DNA of 64,000 bases from the NCBI RefSeq assembly GCF_003287895.1, contig NZ_CP030280.1, positions 1,247,501 through 1,311,500 on the forward strand, given 5' to 3'. The stretch is from Blautia argi. Its GTDB lineage: Bacteria > Bacillota > Clostridia > Lachnospirales > Lachnospiraceae. Made by a program: the position numbers and the translations under genes. Each line of letters opens with the position of its first letter. Position 1 is the stretch's first letter. Below are positions 1 through 9,147 of the stretch, piece after piece. A model generated the notes under the pieces. It was not told where the DNA came from. It saw nothing but the letters and a program-made list of their open reading frames with translations, and did not search any database.

Positions 1-147
<147 letters not shown>

Positions 148-150
148 AAA

Positions 151-194
151 AAGACTGTAGTGTCAGGAAAAGTCTGATACTGCAGTCTTTTGTC
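151..194 (+). terminator. Rho-independent terminator after mnmA
   Basis: A 16-bp stem (151-166 paired with 174-189, including G-U pairs) with a 7-nt loop is followed by a T-rich run. It closes the mnmA transcript and faces the 3' end of the minus-strand phosphatase gene. Confidence 0.8.
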
Positions 195-210
195 TTATCA
201 AGCTGTATCC

Positions 211-1014
211 TTAGAGTTTTATAAATTCCGGTTTTCTTTTTCGGAAAATCGTATAATAGCGGAATCCACATGCCTTTAAAAGTTCGCCTGTCTTTAGAAA
301 GTCATAAGCCATATGTTCCGGTGCATGGCCGTCAGATCCCAGTGTTAAAAGTTCGCCTCCCAATTCCCGGTATCGCAGAAGGATATCTTCTGTGGTGGGT
401 TGGGGTGCCCCAGTCCGTATTTAAAGCCGGCGCTGTTGCACTCCAGCCCGATTCCCTTCTCAATCAGAGTTTTTAAAATCTCGTCCAGAATATCTGCATA
501 AGTCTGATAGGAATAGCCTTTGTTTTTCTCGGGACCGTAGCGAACCACATAGTCGATATGTCCGCAGGTATCAAAGCAGGAAAAGGTTCTCAGGTTTTCC
601 AGAACAACTTCAAAATATCGCTGATAGGCTTCTTTTTTGAGTCCTGTTTTCGTAAAATTCAGGATTGTATGGGTCAAGTCTGTCCACAATGTGAGTAGAG
701 CCTATGAGAAAATCAAAATTCTCTGAATCGGCGAGTGCAGGAATTTCTTTCTTTAAATGTGGCTGCAGACCCATTTCCAGACCAAAGAAAACAGAAATCA
801 AACCGGCATATTTTTCTTTTAATTCCAGGCAGGTTTTCTTATAAGCAGGCAAATTCACAAGAAAAGAAAAATTCCCCGGGGGAAAATCCAAATCCATGTG
901 TTCAGTAAAGCAGATTCCGGGAAGCCCCAGAGAAATACCCTGCAAAATCATACGTTCCATGGGCGCATTGCTGTCACTGGAAAAGGAGGTATGTAAATGA
1001 AAGTCGTAATACAT
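211..1014 (-). CDS. hisK: Histidinol-phosphatase, PHP family (frame broken twice as given)
   Basis: The reassembled product is about 268 residues. It begins MYYDFHLHTSFSSDS, where HLHT is the PHP metal-binding motif, then GICFTEHMD, GLEMGLQPH, IGSTHIVD, GHIDYVVRYGP and, in the last segment, TLGSDGHAPEHMA. These are the metal-ligand signatures of HisK-type histidinol phosphatases, which dephosphorylate histidinol phosphate in histidine synthesis. The ATG at 1012-1014 is preceded by AAAGGAG. The frame is broken by one extra base in the T run 633-638 and one missing base near 397-399; the two shifts cancel, so the distal end returns to frame and stops at 211. Either two sequencing errors or a recent pseudogene. 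No other his genes are nearby, so a different PHP phosphoesterase substrate remains possible. Confidence 0.75.
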
Positions 1015-1133
1015 GGCAAAACTCCTTTGCTGTAAAAAAAGATTTTTTTTCATTATAAATGCTTATGAGCAGGGGTTTCAAGTATTATTACAGGAAATTG
1101 CTATTTAAATAAACAGGAATTTTGAAAATGGGC

Positions 1134-1162
1134 TTGAATTTTTGGATAAAAACAGGTACAAT
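1134..1162 (+). promoter_or_regulatory. Sigma-A type promoter of gap
   Basis: TTGAAT at 1134-1139, 17-nt spacer, TACAAT at 1157-1162. Transcription would start near 1169, about 80 nt before the gap ATG. Confidence 0.6.
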
Positions 1163-1251
1163 ATGGACAAGGTTGATGTTTCTTTAACAAAGTTTTACGT
1201 TTGTTGAAGAACTCCCATATAAATCAATCACTTTTAGGAGGAATGAAAATC

Positions 1252-2271
1252 ATGGCAGTAAAAGTAGCAATTAATGGTTTTGGACGTATTGGACGTCTTG
1301 CATTCAGACAGATGTTCGGAGCAGAAGGATTTGAAATCGTAGCAATCAACGATTTAACATCTCCAGCTATGTTAGCTCACTTACTGAAATATGATTCTAC
1401 TCAGGGTAGATATGAATTAGCTGATAAAGTAACAGCAGGTGAAGATTCCATCACAGTTGACGGAAAAGAAATCAAAATTTACGCAAAAGCTAATGCAGCA
1501 GAACTTCCTTGGGGAGAAATCGGTGTAGACGTAGTTCTGGAATGTACAGGATTCTACACATCAAAAGAAAAAGCACAGGCTCATATCGATGCTGGTGCTA
1601 AGAAAGTTGTTATTTCCGCTCCGGCTGGAAACGACCTTCCTACAATCGTTTACAATGTAAACCACGAAACATTAACAGAAAATGACAACATCATTTCTGC
1701 AGCTTCCTGTACAACAAACTGCTTAGCTCCTATGGCAAAAGCATTAAATGACTTAGCTGAAATCCAGTCCGGTATTATGTGTACAATCCACGCTTACACA
1801 GGCGATCAGATGACACTGGACGGACCACAGAGAAAAGGTGATTTAAGAAGATCTCGTGCAGCAGCAGTAAACATTGTTCCAAACAGTACAGGTGCTGCAA
1901 AAGCTATCGGATTAGTTATTCCTGAATTAAACGGAAAATTAATCGGAGCTGCTCAGCGTGTACCAACACCTACAGGTTCTACAACAATCTTAACAGCAGT
2001 TGTAAAAGGAAACGTTACAAAAGAACAGATTAACGATGCTATGAAAGCAGCAGCTACAGAATCTTTCGGATACAACACAGATGAAATCGTATCCAGCGAT
2101 ATCGTTGGTATGAGATATGGTTCTCTGTTCGATGCTACACAGACAATGGTTCTTCCATTAGACAACGGCACAACAGAAGTTCAGGTTGTATCATGGTATG
2201 ACAACGAAAACTCTTACACAAGCCAGATGGTTAGAACAATCAAATACTTCGGAAAATTATTAAACAAATAA
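1252..2271 (+). CDS. gap: Glyceraldehyde-3-phosphate dehydrogenase (type I)
   Basis: This 339-residue protein oxidises glyceraldehyde 3-phosphate to 1,3-bisphosphoglycerate with NAD and phosphate in glycolysis. The N-terminus has the Rossmann motif INGFGRIGR. The catalytic cysteine is in [12 protein letters not shown] (about residue 153) and the base is the histidine in [10 protein letters not shown] (about residue 180). The start is the ATG at 1252, 10 nt after AGGAGG (1236-1241); an in-frame ATG at 1243 is too close to that site and a TTG at 1201 has none. Codon use is strongly biased (AAA, GAA, GTA, ACA), as expected of a very highly expressed gene. It is first in the gap-pgk-tpiA cluster, with a hairpin separating it from pgk. 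Confidence 0.97.
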   Translation: MAVKVAINGFGRIGRLAFRQMFGAEGFEIVAINDLTSPAMLAHLLKYDSTQGRYELADKVTAGEDSITVDGKEIKIYAKANAAELPWGEIGVDVVLECTGFYTSKEKAQAHIDAGAKKVVISAPAGNDLPTIVYNVNHETLTENDNIISAASCTTNCLAPMAKALNDLAEIQSGIMCTIHAYTGDQMTLDGPQRKGDLRRSRAAAVNIVPNSTGAAKAIGLVIPELNGKLIGAAQRVPTPTGSTTILTAVVKGNVTKEQINDAMKAAATESFGYNTDEIVSSDIVGMRYGSLFDATQTMVLPLDNGTTEVQVVSWYDNENSYTSQMVRTIKYFGKLLNK

Positions 2272-2298
2272 TTTTAAGGTATTTATAAAGGCTCAGAA

Positions 2299-2340
2299 AG
2301 GGGTCCGGTCTATTGTGGACCGGGCTCTTTTCGTCTTTTC
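2299..2340 (+). terminator. Terminator or attenuator between gap and pgk
   Basis: A 12-bp stem pairs 2299-2310 with 2318-2329 and is followed by a T-rich tract. I see no strong separate promoter before pgk, so this may act as a partial terminator that makes gap message more abundant than pgk message. Confidence 0.7.
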
Positions 2341-2375
2341 AGAGCCGTAAAATAATGTAAAGGAGGCATTTTACA

Positions 2376-3569
2376 ATGCTCAATAAAAAATCAGTAGATG
2401 ATATTAATGTAAACGGAAAAAAAGTACTGGTTCGCTGTGATTTTAACGTACCATTACAGGAAGGTAAGATTACAGACGAAAACCGTCTGGTTGCAGCGCT
2501 TCCTACTATCAAAAAATTAATTGCTGACGGCGGAAAAGTAATTCTCTGTTCTCACCTTGGCAAGCCAAAGGGAGAAGCAAAACCGGAATTATCTCTTGCA
2601 CCTGTTGCGGTACGTCTGTCTGAATTATTAGGACAGGAAGTAAAATTTGCAGCAGATCCGGAAGTTGTAGGACCAAATGCAAAAGCAGCAGTAGAAGCTA
2701 TGAAGGACGGCGAAGTTATTTTACTGGAAAATACACGTTACAGAGCCGAAGAAACAAAGAACGGCGAAGCGTTCTCCAAAGAACTGGCTTCTCTTTGTGA
2801 TGTATTCGTAAACGATGCATTCGGTACCGCACACCGTGCACACTGCTCTAACGTAGGTGTTACACAGTTCGTAGACACAGCAGTTGTAGGATACTTAATG
2901 CAGAAAGAAATCGACTTCCTGGGAAATGCAGTAAACAACCCGGAAAGACCATTTGTTGCTATCCTTGGCGGAGCAAAGGTATCCAGCAAAATTTCCGTTA
3001 TCAATAACCTCCTTGACAAAGTAGATACTTTAATCATCGGCGGTGGAATGGCTTATACCTTCTCTAAAGCAGCAGGCGGAAATATCGGTATTTCCTTATG
3101 CGAAGATGATTATCTGGAATATGCATTGGAAATGAAAAAGAAAGCAGCAGAAAAAGGCGTAAAACTTCTTCTTCCTGTAGACCACAGAATCGGTGACGCA
3201 TTCTCCAATGACTGCAATATCCAGATTGTAAAGAGCGGTGAAATTCCGGAAGGCTGGGAAGGTATGGACATCGGACCTGAAACAGAGAAAATCTTCAGCG
3301 AAGCTGTAAAAGATGCAAAAACAGTTGTATGGAACGGACCAATGGGCTGCTTCGAAATGCCTAACTTTGCACATGGTACAGCAGCCGTTGCAAAAGCACT
3401 GGCTGATACAGATGCTACTACCATTATTGGCGGTGGTGATTCTGCAGCGGCAGTTAATATTCTGGGATATGGTGACAAAATGACTCACATTTCCACAGGC
3501 GGCGGCGCTTCCTTAGAATTCCTGGAAGGCAAAGAACTCCCAGGTGTTGCAGCAGCAAACGATAAGTAG
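2376..3569 (+). CDS. pgk: Phosphoglycerate kinase
   Basis: This 397-residue monomeric kinase transfers phosphate from 1,3-bisphosphoglycerate to ADP, the first ATP-yielding step of lower glycolysis. Visible signatures are RCDFNVPL near the N-terminus (substrate-binding arginine), ENTRYR, the hinge region [17 protein letters not shown] and the nucleotide-binding loop GGGDSAAAV near the C-terminus. The length matches bacterial Pgk. The ATG at 2376 follows AAAGGAGG by 8 nt. It lies downstream of gap, and is separated from tpiA by 172 bases that carry a duplicated 34-nt element. Confidence 0.97.
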   Translation: MLNKKSVDDINVNGKKVLVRCDFNVPLQEGKITDENRLVAALPTIKKLIADGGKVILCSHLGKPKGEAKPELSLAPVAVRLSELLGQEVKFAADPEVVGPNAKAAVEAMKDGEVILLENTRYRAEETKNGEAFSKELASLCDVFVNDAFGTAHRAHCSNVGVTQFVDTAVVGYLMQKEIDFLGNAVNNPERPFVAILGGAKVSSKISVINNLLDKVDTLIIGGGMAYTFSKAAGGNIGISLCEDDYLEYALEMKKKAAEKGVKLLLPVDHRIGDAFSNDCNIQIVKSGEIPEGWEGMDIGPETEKIFSEAVKDAKTVVWNGPMGCFEMPNFAHGTAAVAKALADTDATTIIGGGDSAAAVNILGYGDKMTHISTGGGASLEFLEGKELPGVAAANDK

Positions 3570-3573
3570 GCCG

Positions 3574-3715
3574 AAAGCAACTTAGCGAAAGCGAGCCAAC
3601 GGCGAAGCTTGAGGTTAGTGCGAGGCCCTTCTCGAACCTTAGCGAGCATGTGTGCGAGCTTAGTTGAGAGAAGATACCCGTAAAGCAACTTAGCGAAAGC
3701 GAGCCAACGGCGAAG
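3574..3715. repeat. Pair of 34-nt direct repeats between pgk and tpiA
   Basis: An identical 34-nt unit beginning AAAGCAACTTAGCG and ending CCAACGGCGAAG occurs at 3574-3607 and 3682-3715. The spacer contains further AGCGA/GCGAG words and short self-complementary segments, for example CTTCTC at 3629-3634 against GAGAAG at 3668-3673. The element starts 5 nt after the pgk stop and ends 26 nt before the tpiA start, leaving both ribosome sites intact. It is GC-richer than its surroundings and resembles a dispersed intergenic repeat. Whether it recurs elsewhere in the genome cannot be seen here. Confidence 0.85.
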
Positions 3716-3741
3716 AAAATTGTAGAAAGAAGGATAAATCC

Positions 3742-4488
3742 ATGGCAAGAAGAAAAATTATTGCTGGTAACTGGAAGATGAACATGACTCCAAGTGAAGC
3801 AGTTGAATTAGTAAACACATTAAAGCCACTGGTGGCAAATGAAAATGTAGATGTAGTATTCTGTGTTCCTGCAATTGATATTGTACCTGTTGTAGAAGCT
3901 GTAAAAGGCAGCAACATTCAGGTTGGTGCAGAAAACATGTATTTTGAAGAAAAGGGCGCTTACACAGGCGAAATTTCTCCAAATATGTTAGTTGATGCCG
4001 GAGTAAAATATGTTATCTTAGGACATTCTGAAAGAAGAGAATATTTCGGAGAAACAAACGAAGATATCAACAAAAAAATGCACAAGGCATTTGAACACGG
4101 CTTAACTCCAATTATGTGCTGTGGCGAAACTCTGGAACAGAGAGAACAGGGCGTGACAATGGACTTTATCCGTCAGCAGGTAAAGGTTGGTTTCCAGGGA
4201 ATTACTGCAGAGCAGGCAAAAGAAGCAGTTATTGCTTACGAGCCAATCTGGGCTATCGGAACCGGCAAAACAGCTACTACTGAACAGGCTCAGGAAGTAT
4301 GCAAAGCGATTCGTGAATGTATTGCAGAAGTTTACGATGAAGCAACTGCAGAAGCAATCCGTATTCAGTACGGCGGTTCTGTAAATGCAAAGACAGCTCC
4401 GGACTTATTTGTTCAGCCGGATATTGACGGCGGACTGGTTGGCGGCGCTGCCCTGAAACCGGATTTCGGTTCTATTGTAAATTACTAA
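3742..4488 (+). CDS. tpiA: Triosephosphate isomerase
   Basis: This 248-residue TIM-barrel enzyme interconverts dihydroxyacetone phosphate and glyceraldehyde 3-phosphate. The three catalytic residues sit at canonical places: Lys12 in GNWKMN, His95 in ILGHSERR and Glu167 in [11 protein letters not shown]. The C-terminal phosphate-binding loops IQYGGSV and GGLVGGAAL are intact. The ATG at 3742 follows AGAAAGAAGG. It is third in gap-pgk-tpiA and is followed by a hairpin and T tract; the next gene downstream belongs to an AT-rich accessory block. Confidence 0.97.
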   Translation: MARRKIIAGNWKMNMTPSEAVELVNTLKPLVANENVDVVFCVPAIDIVPVVEAVKGSNIQVGAENMYFEEKGAYTGEISPNMLVDAGVKYVILGHSERREYFGETNEDINKKMHKAFEHGLTPIMCCGETLEQREQGVTMDFIRQQVKVGFQGITAEQAKEAVIAYEPIWAIGTGKTATTEQAQEVCKAIRECIAEVYDEATAEAIRIQYGGSVNAKTAPDLFVQPDIDGGLVGGAALKPDFGSIVNY

Positions 4489-4514
4489 TTTTTAAATATG
4501 TCGTAGCGGAAAAA

Positions 4515-4568
4515 GCGGCTACCGTTTTGGCGATTGAAAAAATCGTAAAGCGGCAGCCGTTTTTGTTT
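4515..4568 (+). terminator. Rho-independent terminator after tpiA
   Basis: CGGCTACCG pairs with CGGCAGCCG (one mismatch), with an inner CGATT/AATCG stem, followed by a T-rich run at 4560-4568. It marks the end of the glycolytic cluster and the left border of the AT-rich island. Confidence 0.8.
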
Positions 4569-4667
4569 GCAAAAAATGTCATAATCATACAACGTATTCG
4601 GTTAACATATATTTACTGATTTCTCCATTAAAAAAAGAAAAGAAATGATATATATTTACATGAGTAG

Positions 4668-4686
4668 AGATACTGGAATAGTATCT
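4668..4686. promoter_or_regulatory. Inverted repeat upstream of the MFS gene (possible operator)
   Basis: AGATACT and AGTATCT form a perfect 7-bp inverted repeat with a 5-nt centre, 45 nt before the MFS start codon. The position fits a regulator site in the exporter promoter. No T tract follows, so it is not a terminator. Confidence 0.4.
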
Positions 4687-4730
4687 ATTATGATTGTTGT
4701 AAAAAAAATTCAGTAAGTGAGGCGGTTATC

Positions 4731-6017
4731 ATGAATACAATATTTAAGAATTATATCATATTTTGGGCAACACAATCTTTTTCGCAACTTGGAAGCGCAA
4801 TGACAAGTTTTGCCCTTATTATATGGACATATGAACAAACAGGAGCAGCCCTGAGTGTTTCTTTATTATCCTTGTTTACATATGTTCCATATATTATAGT
4901 TAGTATATTTGCCGGTACTTTTATTGACAGAGCAAATAAAAAGAGAATATTAGCTATTGCAGATACATGTGCAGCATGTTGTTCGGTAATTATTTTTGTA
5001 TTGTTTAGTTGTCATATGCTAAAGATTGAATATGTATATATACTCAACATGATTATTGGATTTATGAACGCATTTCAATCTCCGGCAGAATCTGTAGTGA
5101 TAGGACTTCTAATACCAAAAGATAAACTTAAACAAGCCAGTGGCTTAGATTCTTTTTCGTCTAATCTAATCACAATTGTATCTCCTATGTTGGCAACAGC
5201 TTTAGTTAGTATTTGGAACATTGGCATTGTAGTTGTGTTTGATTTACTTACATTTGCTTTTGCTATTTTTTCTTTGATTTTTATGGTTCATGTAACAGAG
5301 GATATAGAAGTTACAGAAGAAAGCGGAGCATTTCGAGGGTTTAAAGAAGGACTTTCCTTTTTACAAAAGCATAAAGAAATTTGGTGTATTATTATAACGA
5401 TGTCATTTATAAATTTTTTCTCAAGACTGACATACGAAAATATTTTGTCCCCTATGATATTAGCGCGAAGTGGAGGTTCAGAAATAAGCCTGGGAATTGT
5501 TAATGCAGCTATAGGAGGAGCTGGTATCATAGGGGGAATATTTGTTACGGCACTCACAAAAAAGATAGATGCTGTTTCTATGATTTATATTCCCATGATT
5601 TTTTCTTTTTTTTGCGGAGATTTATTAATGGGGATTGGAAATAATACAATAATATGGTGTATAGCAGGTATCGCCGCAAGTTTCCCTATTCCATTTATTT
5701 TTGCAGGTCAACGTATAATACTATATAGGGTGGTTCCCCGGAATATTCAAGGAAGAATTTTTGCTGTCAGAAATGCCATTCAATTTAGTAGTATTCCGAT
5801 TGGGATTTTACTTGGCGGTTTGTTAGCAGATTATATTTTTGAACCATTTATGCTTCAAAAAGGCATGATTGCTTCTGTATTAGGAAGTTTGGTAGGGAAT
5901 GAACAGGGAAGTGGAATGGCAGTAATGTTTTTATGTACAGGTATCTTGGGGGCAGTAGGGAGTATGATTGCTTTTCATCTACCAACAATTAAAAAAATGA
6001 AAAATAAATATTTTTGA
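4731..6017 (+). CDS. MFS efflux transporter, MFS_3/macrolide-efflux-like
   Basis: A 428-residue integral membrane protein with about 12 hydrophobic segments. The loop after the second segment reads GTFIDRANKKR, a form of MFS motif A. The N-terminus (FWATQSFSQLGSAMTSFALIIWTYEQTGA) and the organisation resemble MFS_3 exporters related to Mef-type macrolide pumps. The likely role is drug or small-molecule export; the substrate cannot be read from sequence. The start at 4731 follows a weak GAGGCGG site. The gene is visibly AT-richer than the neighbouring glycolytic genes and uses more rare A/T-ending codons, which suggests acquisition by transfer. It converges on the double-HTH regulator, which is the obvious candidate to control it. 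Confidence 0.8.
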   Translation: MNTIFKNYIIFWATQSFSQLGSAMTSFALIIWTYEQTGAALSVSLLSLFTYVPYIIVSIFAGTFIDRANKKRILAIADTCAACCSVIIFVLFSCHMLKIEYVYILNMIIGFMNAFQSPAESVVIGLLIPKDKLKQASGLDSFSSNLITIVSPMLATALVSIWNIGIVVVFDLLTFAFAIFSLIFMVHVTEDIEVTEESGAFRGFKEGLSFLQKHKEIWCIIITMSFINFFSRLTYENILSPMILARSGGSEISLGIVNAAIGGAGIIGGIFVTALTKKIDAVSMIYIPMIFSFFCGDLLMGIGNNTIIWCIAGIAASFPIPFIFAGQRIILYRVVPRNIQGRIFAVRNAIQFSSIPIGILLGGLLADYIFEPFMLQKGMIASVLGSLVGNEQGSGMAVMFLCTGILGAVGSMIAFHLPTIKKMKNKYF

Positions 6018-6040
6018 GTTCAAAAGGAGCAAAGCTAGAT

Positions 6041-6054
6041 AGTAAGCGCTTACT
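6041..6054. promoter_or_regulatory. Perfect 14-bp palindrome AGTAAGCGCTTACT
   Basis: It lies 24 nt after the MFS stop codon, between the convergent exporter and regulator genes. The core resembles operators of LacI-type regulators such as catabolite-response elements, though the outer TG/CA bases are missing. Its placement downstream of both genes is unusual for an operator. Confidence 0.4.
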
Positions 6055-6070
6055 GAAATTTTAAAGGTTC

Positions 6071-6118
6071 ATTCATTGACATTGTTCTTCAGTAATACCT
6101 GGAACGATGTCAATGAAT
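6071..6118. terminator. 17-bp inverted repeat between convergent MFS and regulator genes
   Basis: 6071-6087 pairs with 6102-6118 with one G-U pair and a 14-nt loop. No clear T tract follows on either strand, so terminator function is a guess. It could instead be the remnant of an insertion or a protein-binding site. Confidence 0.4.
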
Positions 6119-6153
6119 AGAGAGATGTTCAAAAGGCTGCTGGGGTAATCCTT

Positions 6154-7967
6154 TTAGGAGTTTATTTTGTCATAATAATTGCTGATAATTTCTAAGTTTT
6201 CTTTGCTCTCGGGATAGAGGCAACATAAATTGTAAGCAATTTGGATATACTTGATACCATGATTTTTTTCTTCTGTGCAGTGAGTGATTTTGTGTTTTTC
6301 AATATAATTCCAACCTATATTATATACAAAGTAGTAAAGATAATTTCCCTTGTTATGATTCATAAGCCAAGAGATACCTTGGCGGCTTATGTTAATACTT
6401 TCTTCATATTTTCCCGATTTTCCCAATAGATTAGAATAATTTAGTAAAAATAAATGATAGGATTTTGTGTAATTATGGATATCGTTTTCAAAGTATTCAT
6501 ACATATTGTAAAACAATCTATTTGAAGTTTCGAAGTCACCTGTTTCTTCATAAGCAATAGCGAGATTATTTAAAATAAGTAATTCATTTTCTGTAAAAAA
6601 AGGTTTTGAATGAAAACTTTCTGGAGAGTATTCTTTGAATGATAATTTTAATAAAGTTTCCAGTTTTAAAATATATTCCGATAAACTAAGACAACCATTT
6701 TCATAATCTATTGTGTATTGAACTCGATTTATAAATTGGCAGTTTTCAGCATATGTCAAGGGTAAAAGATTTTTGCTGATTATATTGTTTATTTCGGCTT
6801 GAGCTTTATCGTATAGTCGATTTTCGAAATAATAGAGTAACTTATCGTGTAGTGCTAAGGTTCCAATATCTTCTGTTTGATAATGAAAGATAATAGTATC
6901 TTCTGGTATTCCCAGCTTTTTCATGATTTTACTATAGTTTTCTTCAGAAGGATTTAGAGAGCCATTTTCATATCGAGTTAAGGTATAAGAATCACATATA
7001 TTTTCAGATAATTCTTCTTGAGTCATATTTTTTTTAATACGATAATAAGTGATTAATGAGGCTTTATTATAATCAGACATACTTACTGCATTAATATAAA
7101 GACAATGAGCATATTTTTTCTTCAAAAAATCTAAAATAGAAATTTGATTTTCATATTCTGATTGTTGTTCAGGAGTAATAGAAAATAGTTTTTCTTCCAG
7201 CTGCTTTTTTAAAGTAATTACTTCTTGCAAAGGATAAAAGAAATAATTTGCTATAAGCCCGTCAAAGGATTGTTGAATATAAGAATATGCTATACCAAAA
7301 TTATTTTGTGTATAGTTTATTAAAGCTAGTTTATATAATACATTTAAATAGATATATCGAATGCCTAAACAATTTGAAGATTCGTTCCTTATGGAAGAGT
7401 CCAGTTTTGTATAAAGAACATGTGCATTTTTCAGTTCAGCTTTTTCTTCATAGGAAACTGCCAGGTAATATATTATTTGCAATTCAGTTAATGACAGCAA
7501 ATTATGGTGGAATCCTTTATCGTCAATATATATTTTTGTTTTTTCTAATGATTGCAAAAAAAGGCTATTGCCTGTTCATGATTCCCCATATTTTTCATAA
7601 TTAAACCGTGGCTATATAGACAGAATTGTTCATGTATTTTAGGGGATTTAGAAGATTTTAATTTTTTATAGTCAGATATAGCATTCAGAGCGTCATCGTA
7701 TTTTTTGTTTTCAATAGAAGATGTAATAGTTGCCTGTAGCTGAGATAGTGTATATTCATCATTGTTGATAATCATTTCATATTGGTTTGAATCACACCCA
7801 AGTCTTTGTAATAAGTATGTTAATAAAAACTTATCAGGAATTCTTAAACCGTCTTCATATCTTGAGAGTGCCGTAATACTACACAGTCCGTTTGCCACTC
7901 TTTTTTTGGTATAATGTTTTGTAGTTCTTAATTGATATAAAAGTTCTCCTATTGAAAGTTCTAACAT
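6154..7967 (-). CDS. XRE-family regulator with two HTH domains and TPR-like repeats (frameshifted as given)
   Basis: Read as one gene this gives about 603 residues. The ATG at 7965-7967 is preceded by GGGGG. Residues 1-56 form an XRE-type HTH (IGELLYQLRTTKHYTKKRVA, then SRYEDGLRIPD). A helical region follows, then a second XRE HTH near residues 301-352 (YYRIKKNMTQEELSE, then TRYENGSLNPSE), then a C-terminal region with TPR-like helical pairs (LNNLAIAYEETGDFETSNRL). This is the plan of RRNPP/Rgg-type peptide-responsive regulators, but doubled. The frame breaks in a 7-base A run (plus strand 7556-7562); eight bases would join GNHEQAIAFF to LQSLEKTKIY. AT-rich, convergent with the MFS exporter, which it probably controls. 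No convincing pheromone ORF was found beside it. Confidence 0.7.
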
Positions 7968-8053
7968 GAATTTGTTCCCCCTGGAAAATAAGTTAATTGT
8001 CAATGGTTTGAATATTAGATGGTTTGTTAAGCCGATAAGTCCGATACAGTTCT

Positions 8054-8971
8054 TTATAATCCCTCCAGATGAAAGGAGGGCGTATAGCTGGATTTTGCGC
8101 TGGTTCGTTCCTGCATAAACCCGTTGGTAAGTCCAAGAGCAATGGCTTTGTCCACCACTTTCCGGTATTCATAGGTAGTAACGCGGCGGTTGATTTCAGG
8201 ATAATCGCTGCTTTTATAGGAGGGCGTATACTGGCTTAGCAGGCTGAGAAGAAAGCTGTTTTTGGGAAGGGATTCTTTTAGCCAGGTTAAAAGCTTAAAA
8301 GAATCTTCCTTGCAGCCTGGAAGCACCATATGACGTATCAGCACTCCCCTTTGCAGCATGCCTTCTTTGTCAAAGACAGGAGCAGGGCATTGCTGTACCA
8401 TGGTCTGAATCGCCCGGCTGGCAAAGGTAAAGTAATCTCTGGCTTTGGAATAGCGAAGAGAGAGGTCTGAGTCGTAATATTTTAAATCCGGCAGCCAGAT
8501 ATCTACATAGTCTTTTAATAAAGCAATGGTTTCCGGTTTTTCGTATCCGCTGCTATTGTATACCACAGGTATAGTCAGACGATTTTTTACAGCGTCCAGG
8601 GCAGGAAGAATCTGAGGGAGAAACTGGGTGGCAGTTACCAGATTCAGATTGTGTGCGCCCCGCTCCTGAAGAGAAAGGAAAATTTCACCGAGCTGCTGAG
8701 AAGAGAGTTCTTTTCCAACGCCACCTCTGCTGATGGTATGATTCTGGCAAAAGCAGCATTTTAAAGTACAACCGGAGAAAAAGATGGCGCCGCTTCCTCT
8801 GGTGCCGCTGATGCAAGGTTCTTCCCAAAAGTGCAGTGCAGCCCTGGCAGCCCGGATTGTGGAGAAACAGCCGCAATAGCCTGCAGTGAGGTTGCGGTTT
8901 ACTTTGCAGTTTCTGGGACAAAGCTGACAGGACGCAGTATCAGGAAGCGCGTATTCAGAATGATTTGTCAT
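8054..8971 (-). CDS. Radical SAM protein, PflA-like (COG1313 type)
   Basis: A 305-residue radical SAM protein. The cluster-binding motif CX3CX2C is in FSGCTLKCCFCQN (Cys68, Cys72, Cys75). The N-terminus adds five further cysteines (CQLCPRNC and YCGC), typical of the proteins annotated as putative pyruvate formate-lyase activating enzyme. Family knowledge points to a [4Fe-4S] cluster that cleaves S-adenosylmethionine, but the target of this subgroup is not established, and no glycyl radical enzyme gene is adjacent. The ATG at 8969-8971 is preceded by AAAGGAG. The gene lies between the AT-rich island and the transpeptidase gene and is transcribed away from the latter. Confidence 0.85.
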   Translation of the reverse strand: MTNHSEYALPDTASCQLCPRNCKVNRNLTAGYCGCFSTIRAARAALHFWEEPCISGTRGSGAIFFSGCTLKCCFCQNHTISRGGVGKELSSQQLGEIFLSLQERGAHNLNLVTATQFLPQILPALDAVKNRLTIPVVYNSSGYEKPETIALLKDYVDIWLPDLKYYDSDLSLRYSKARDYFTFASRAIQTMVQQCPAPVFDKEGMLQRGVLIRHMVLPGCKEDSFKLLTWLKESLPKNSFLLSLLSQYTPSYKSSDYPEINRRVTTYEYRKVVDKAIALGLTNGFMQERTSAKSSYTPSFHLEGL

Positions 8972-9147
8972 AAATGCAGATACTCCTTTCCATAGAAAAA
9001 TGTGTGGAATTTGCTCCTATCATATAAAAATTTTAGCGAGATTTCAAGAAAAAGCTGGAAAAGGCTTTCTTTTTGCCTTTTTTTGGGGTAAAATAGCATG
9101 TGTGTAACTTGAAGATTTGAAACGTAGGGAAAAGGAAGCTTAAATTC

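Noticed and set aside
3574..3715. Possible CRISPR array
   Set aside because: Only two repeat copies, spaced 108 nt apart, with no cas genes and no further units.
3485..3748. Minus-strand open frame with a repeated [10 protein letters not shown] peptide across the pgk-tpiA gap
   Set aside because: The peptide repetition only mirrors the 34-nt DNA repeat; there is no ribosome site and it overlaps pgk.
6018..6153. A short peptide-pheromone gene beside the regulator
   Set aside because: Only frames of 8-19 codons exist on either strand, without a convincing start, ribosome site or export signal.
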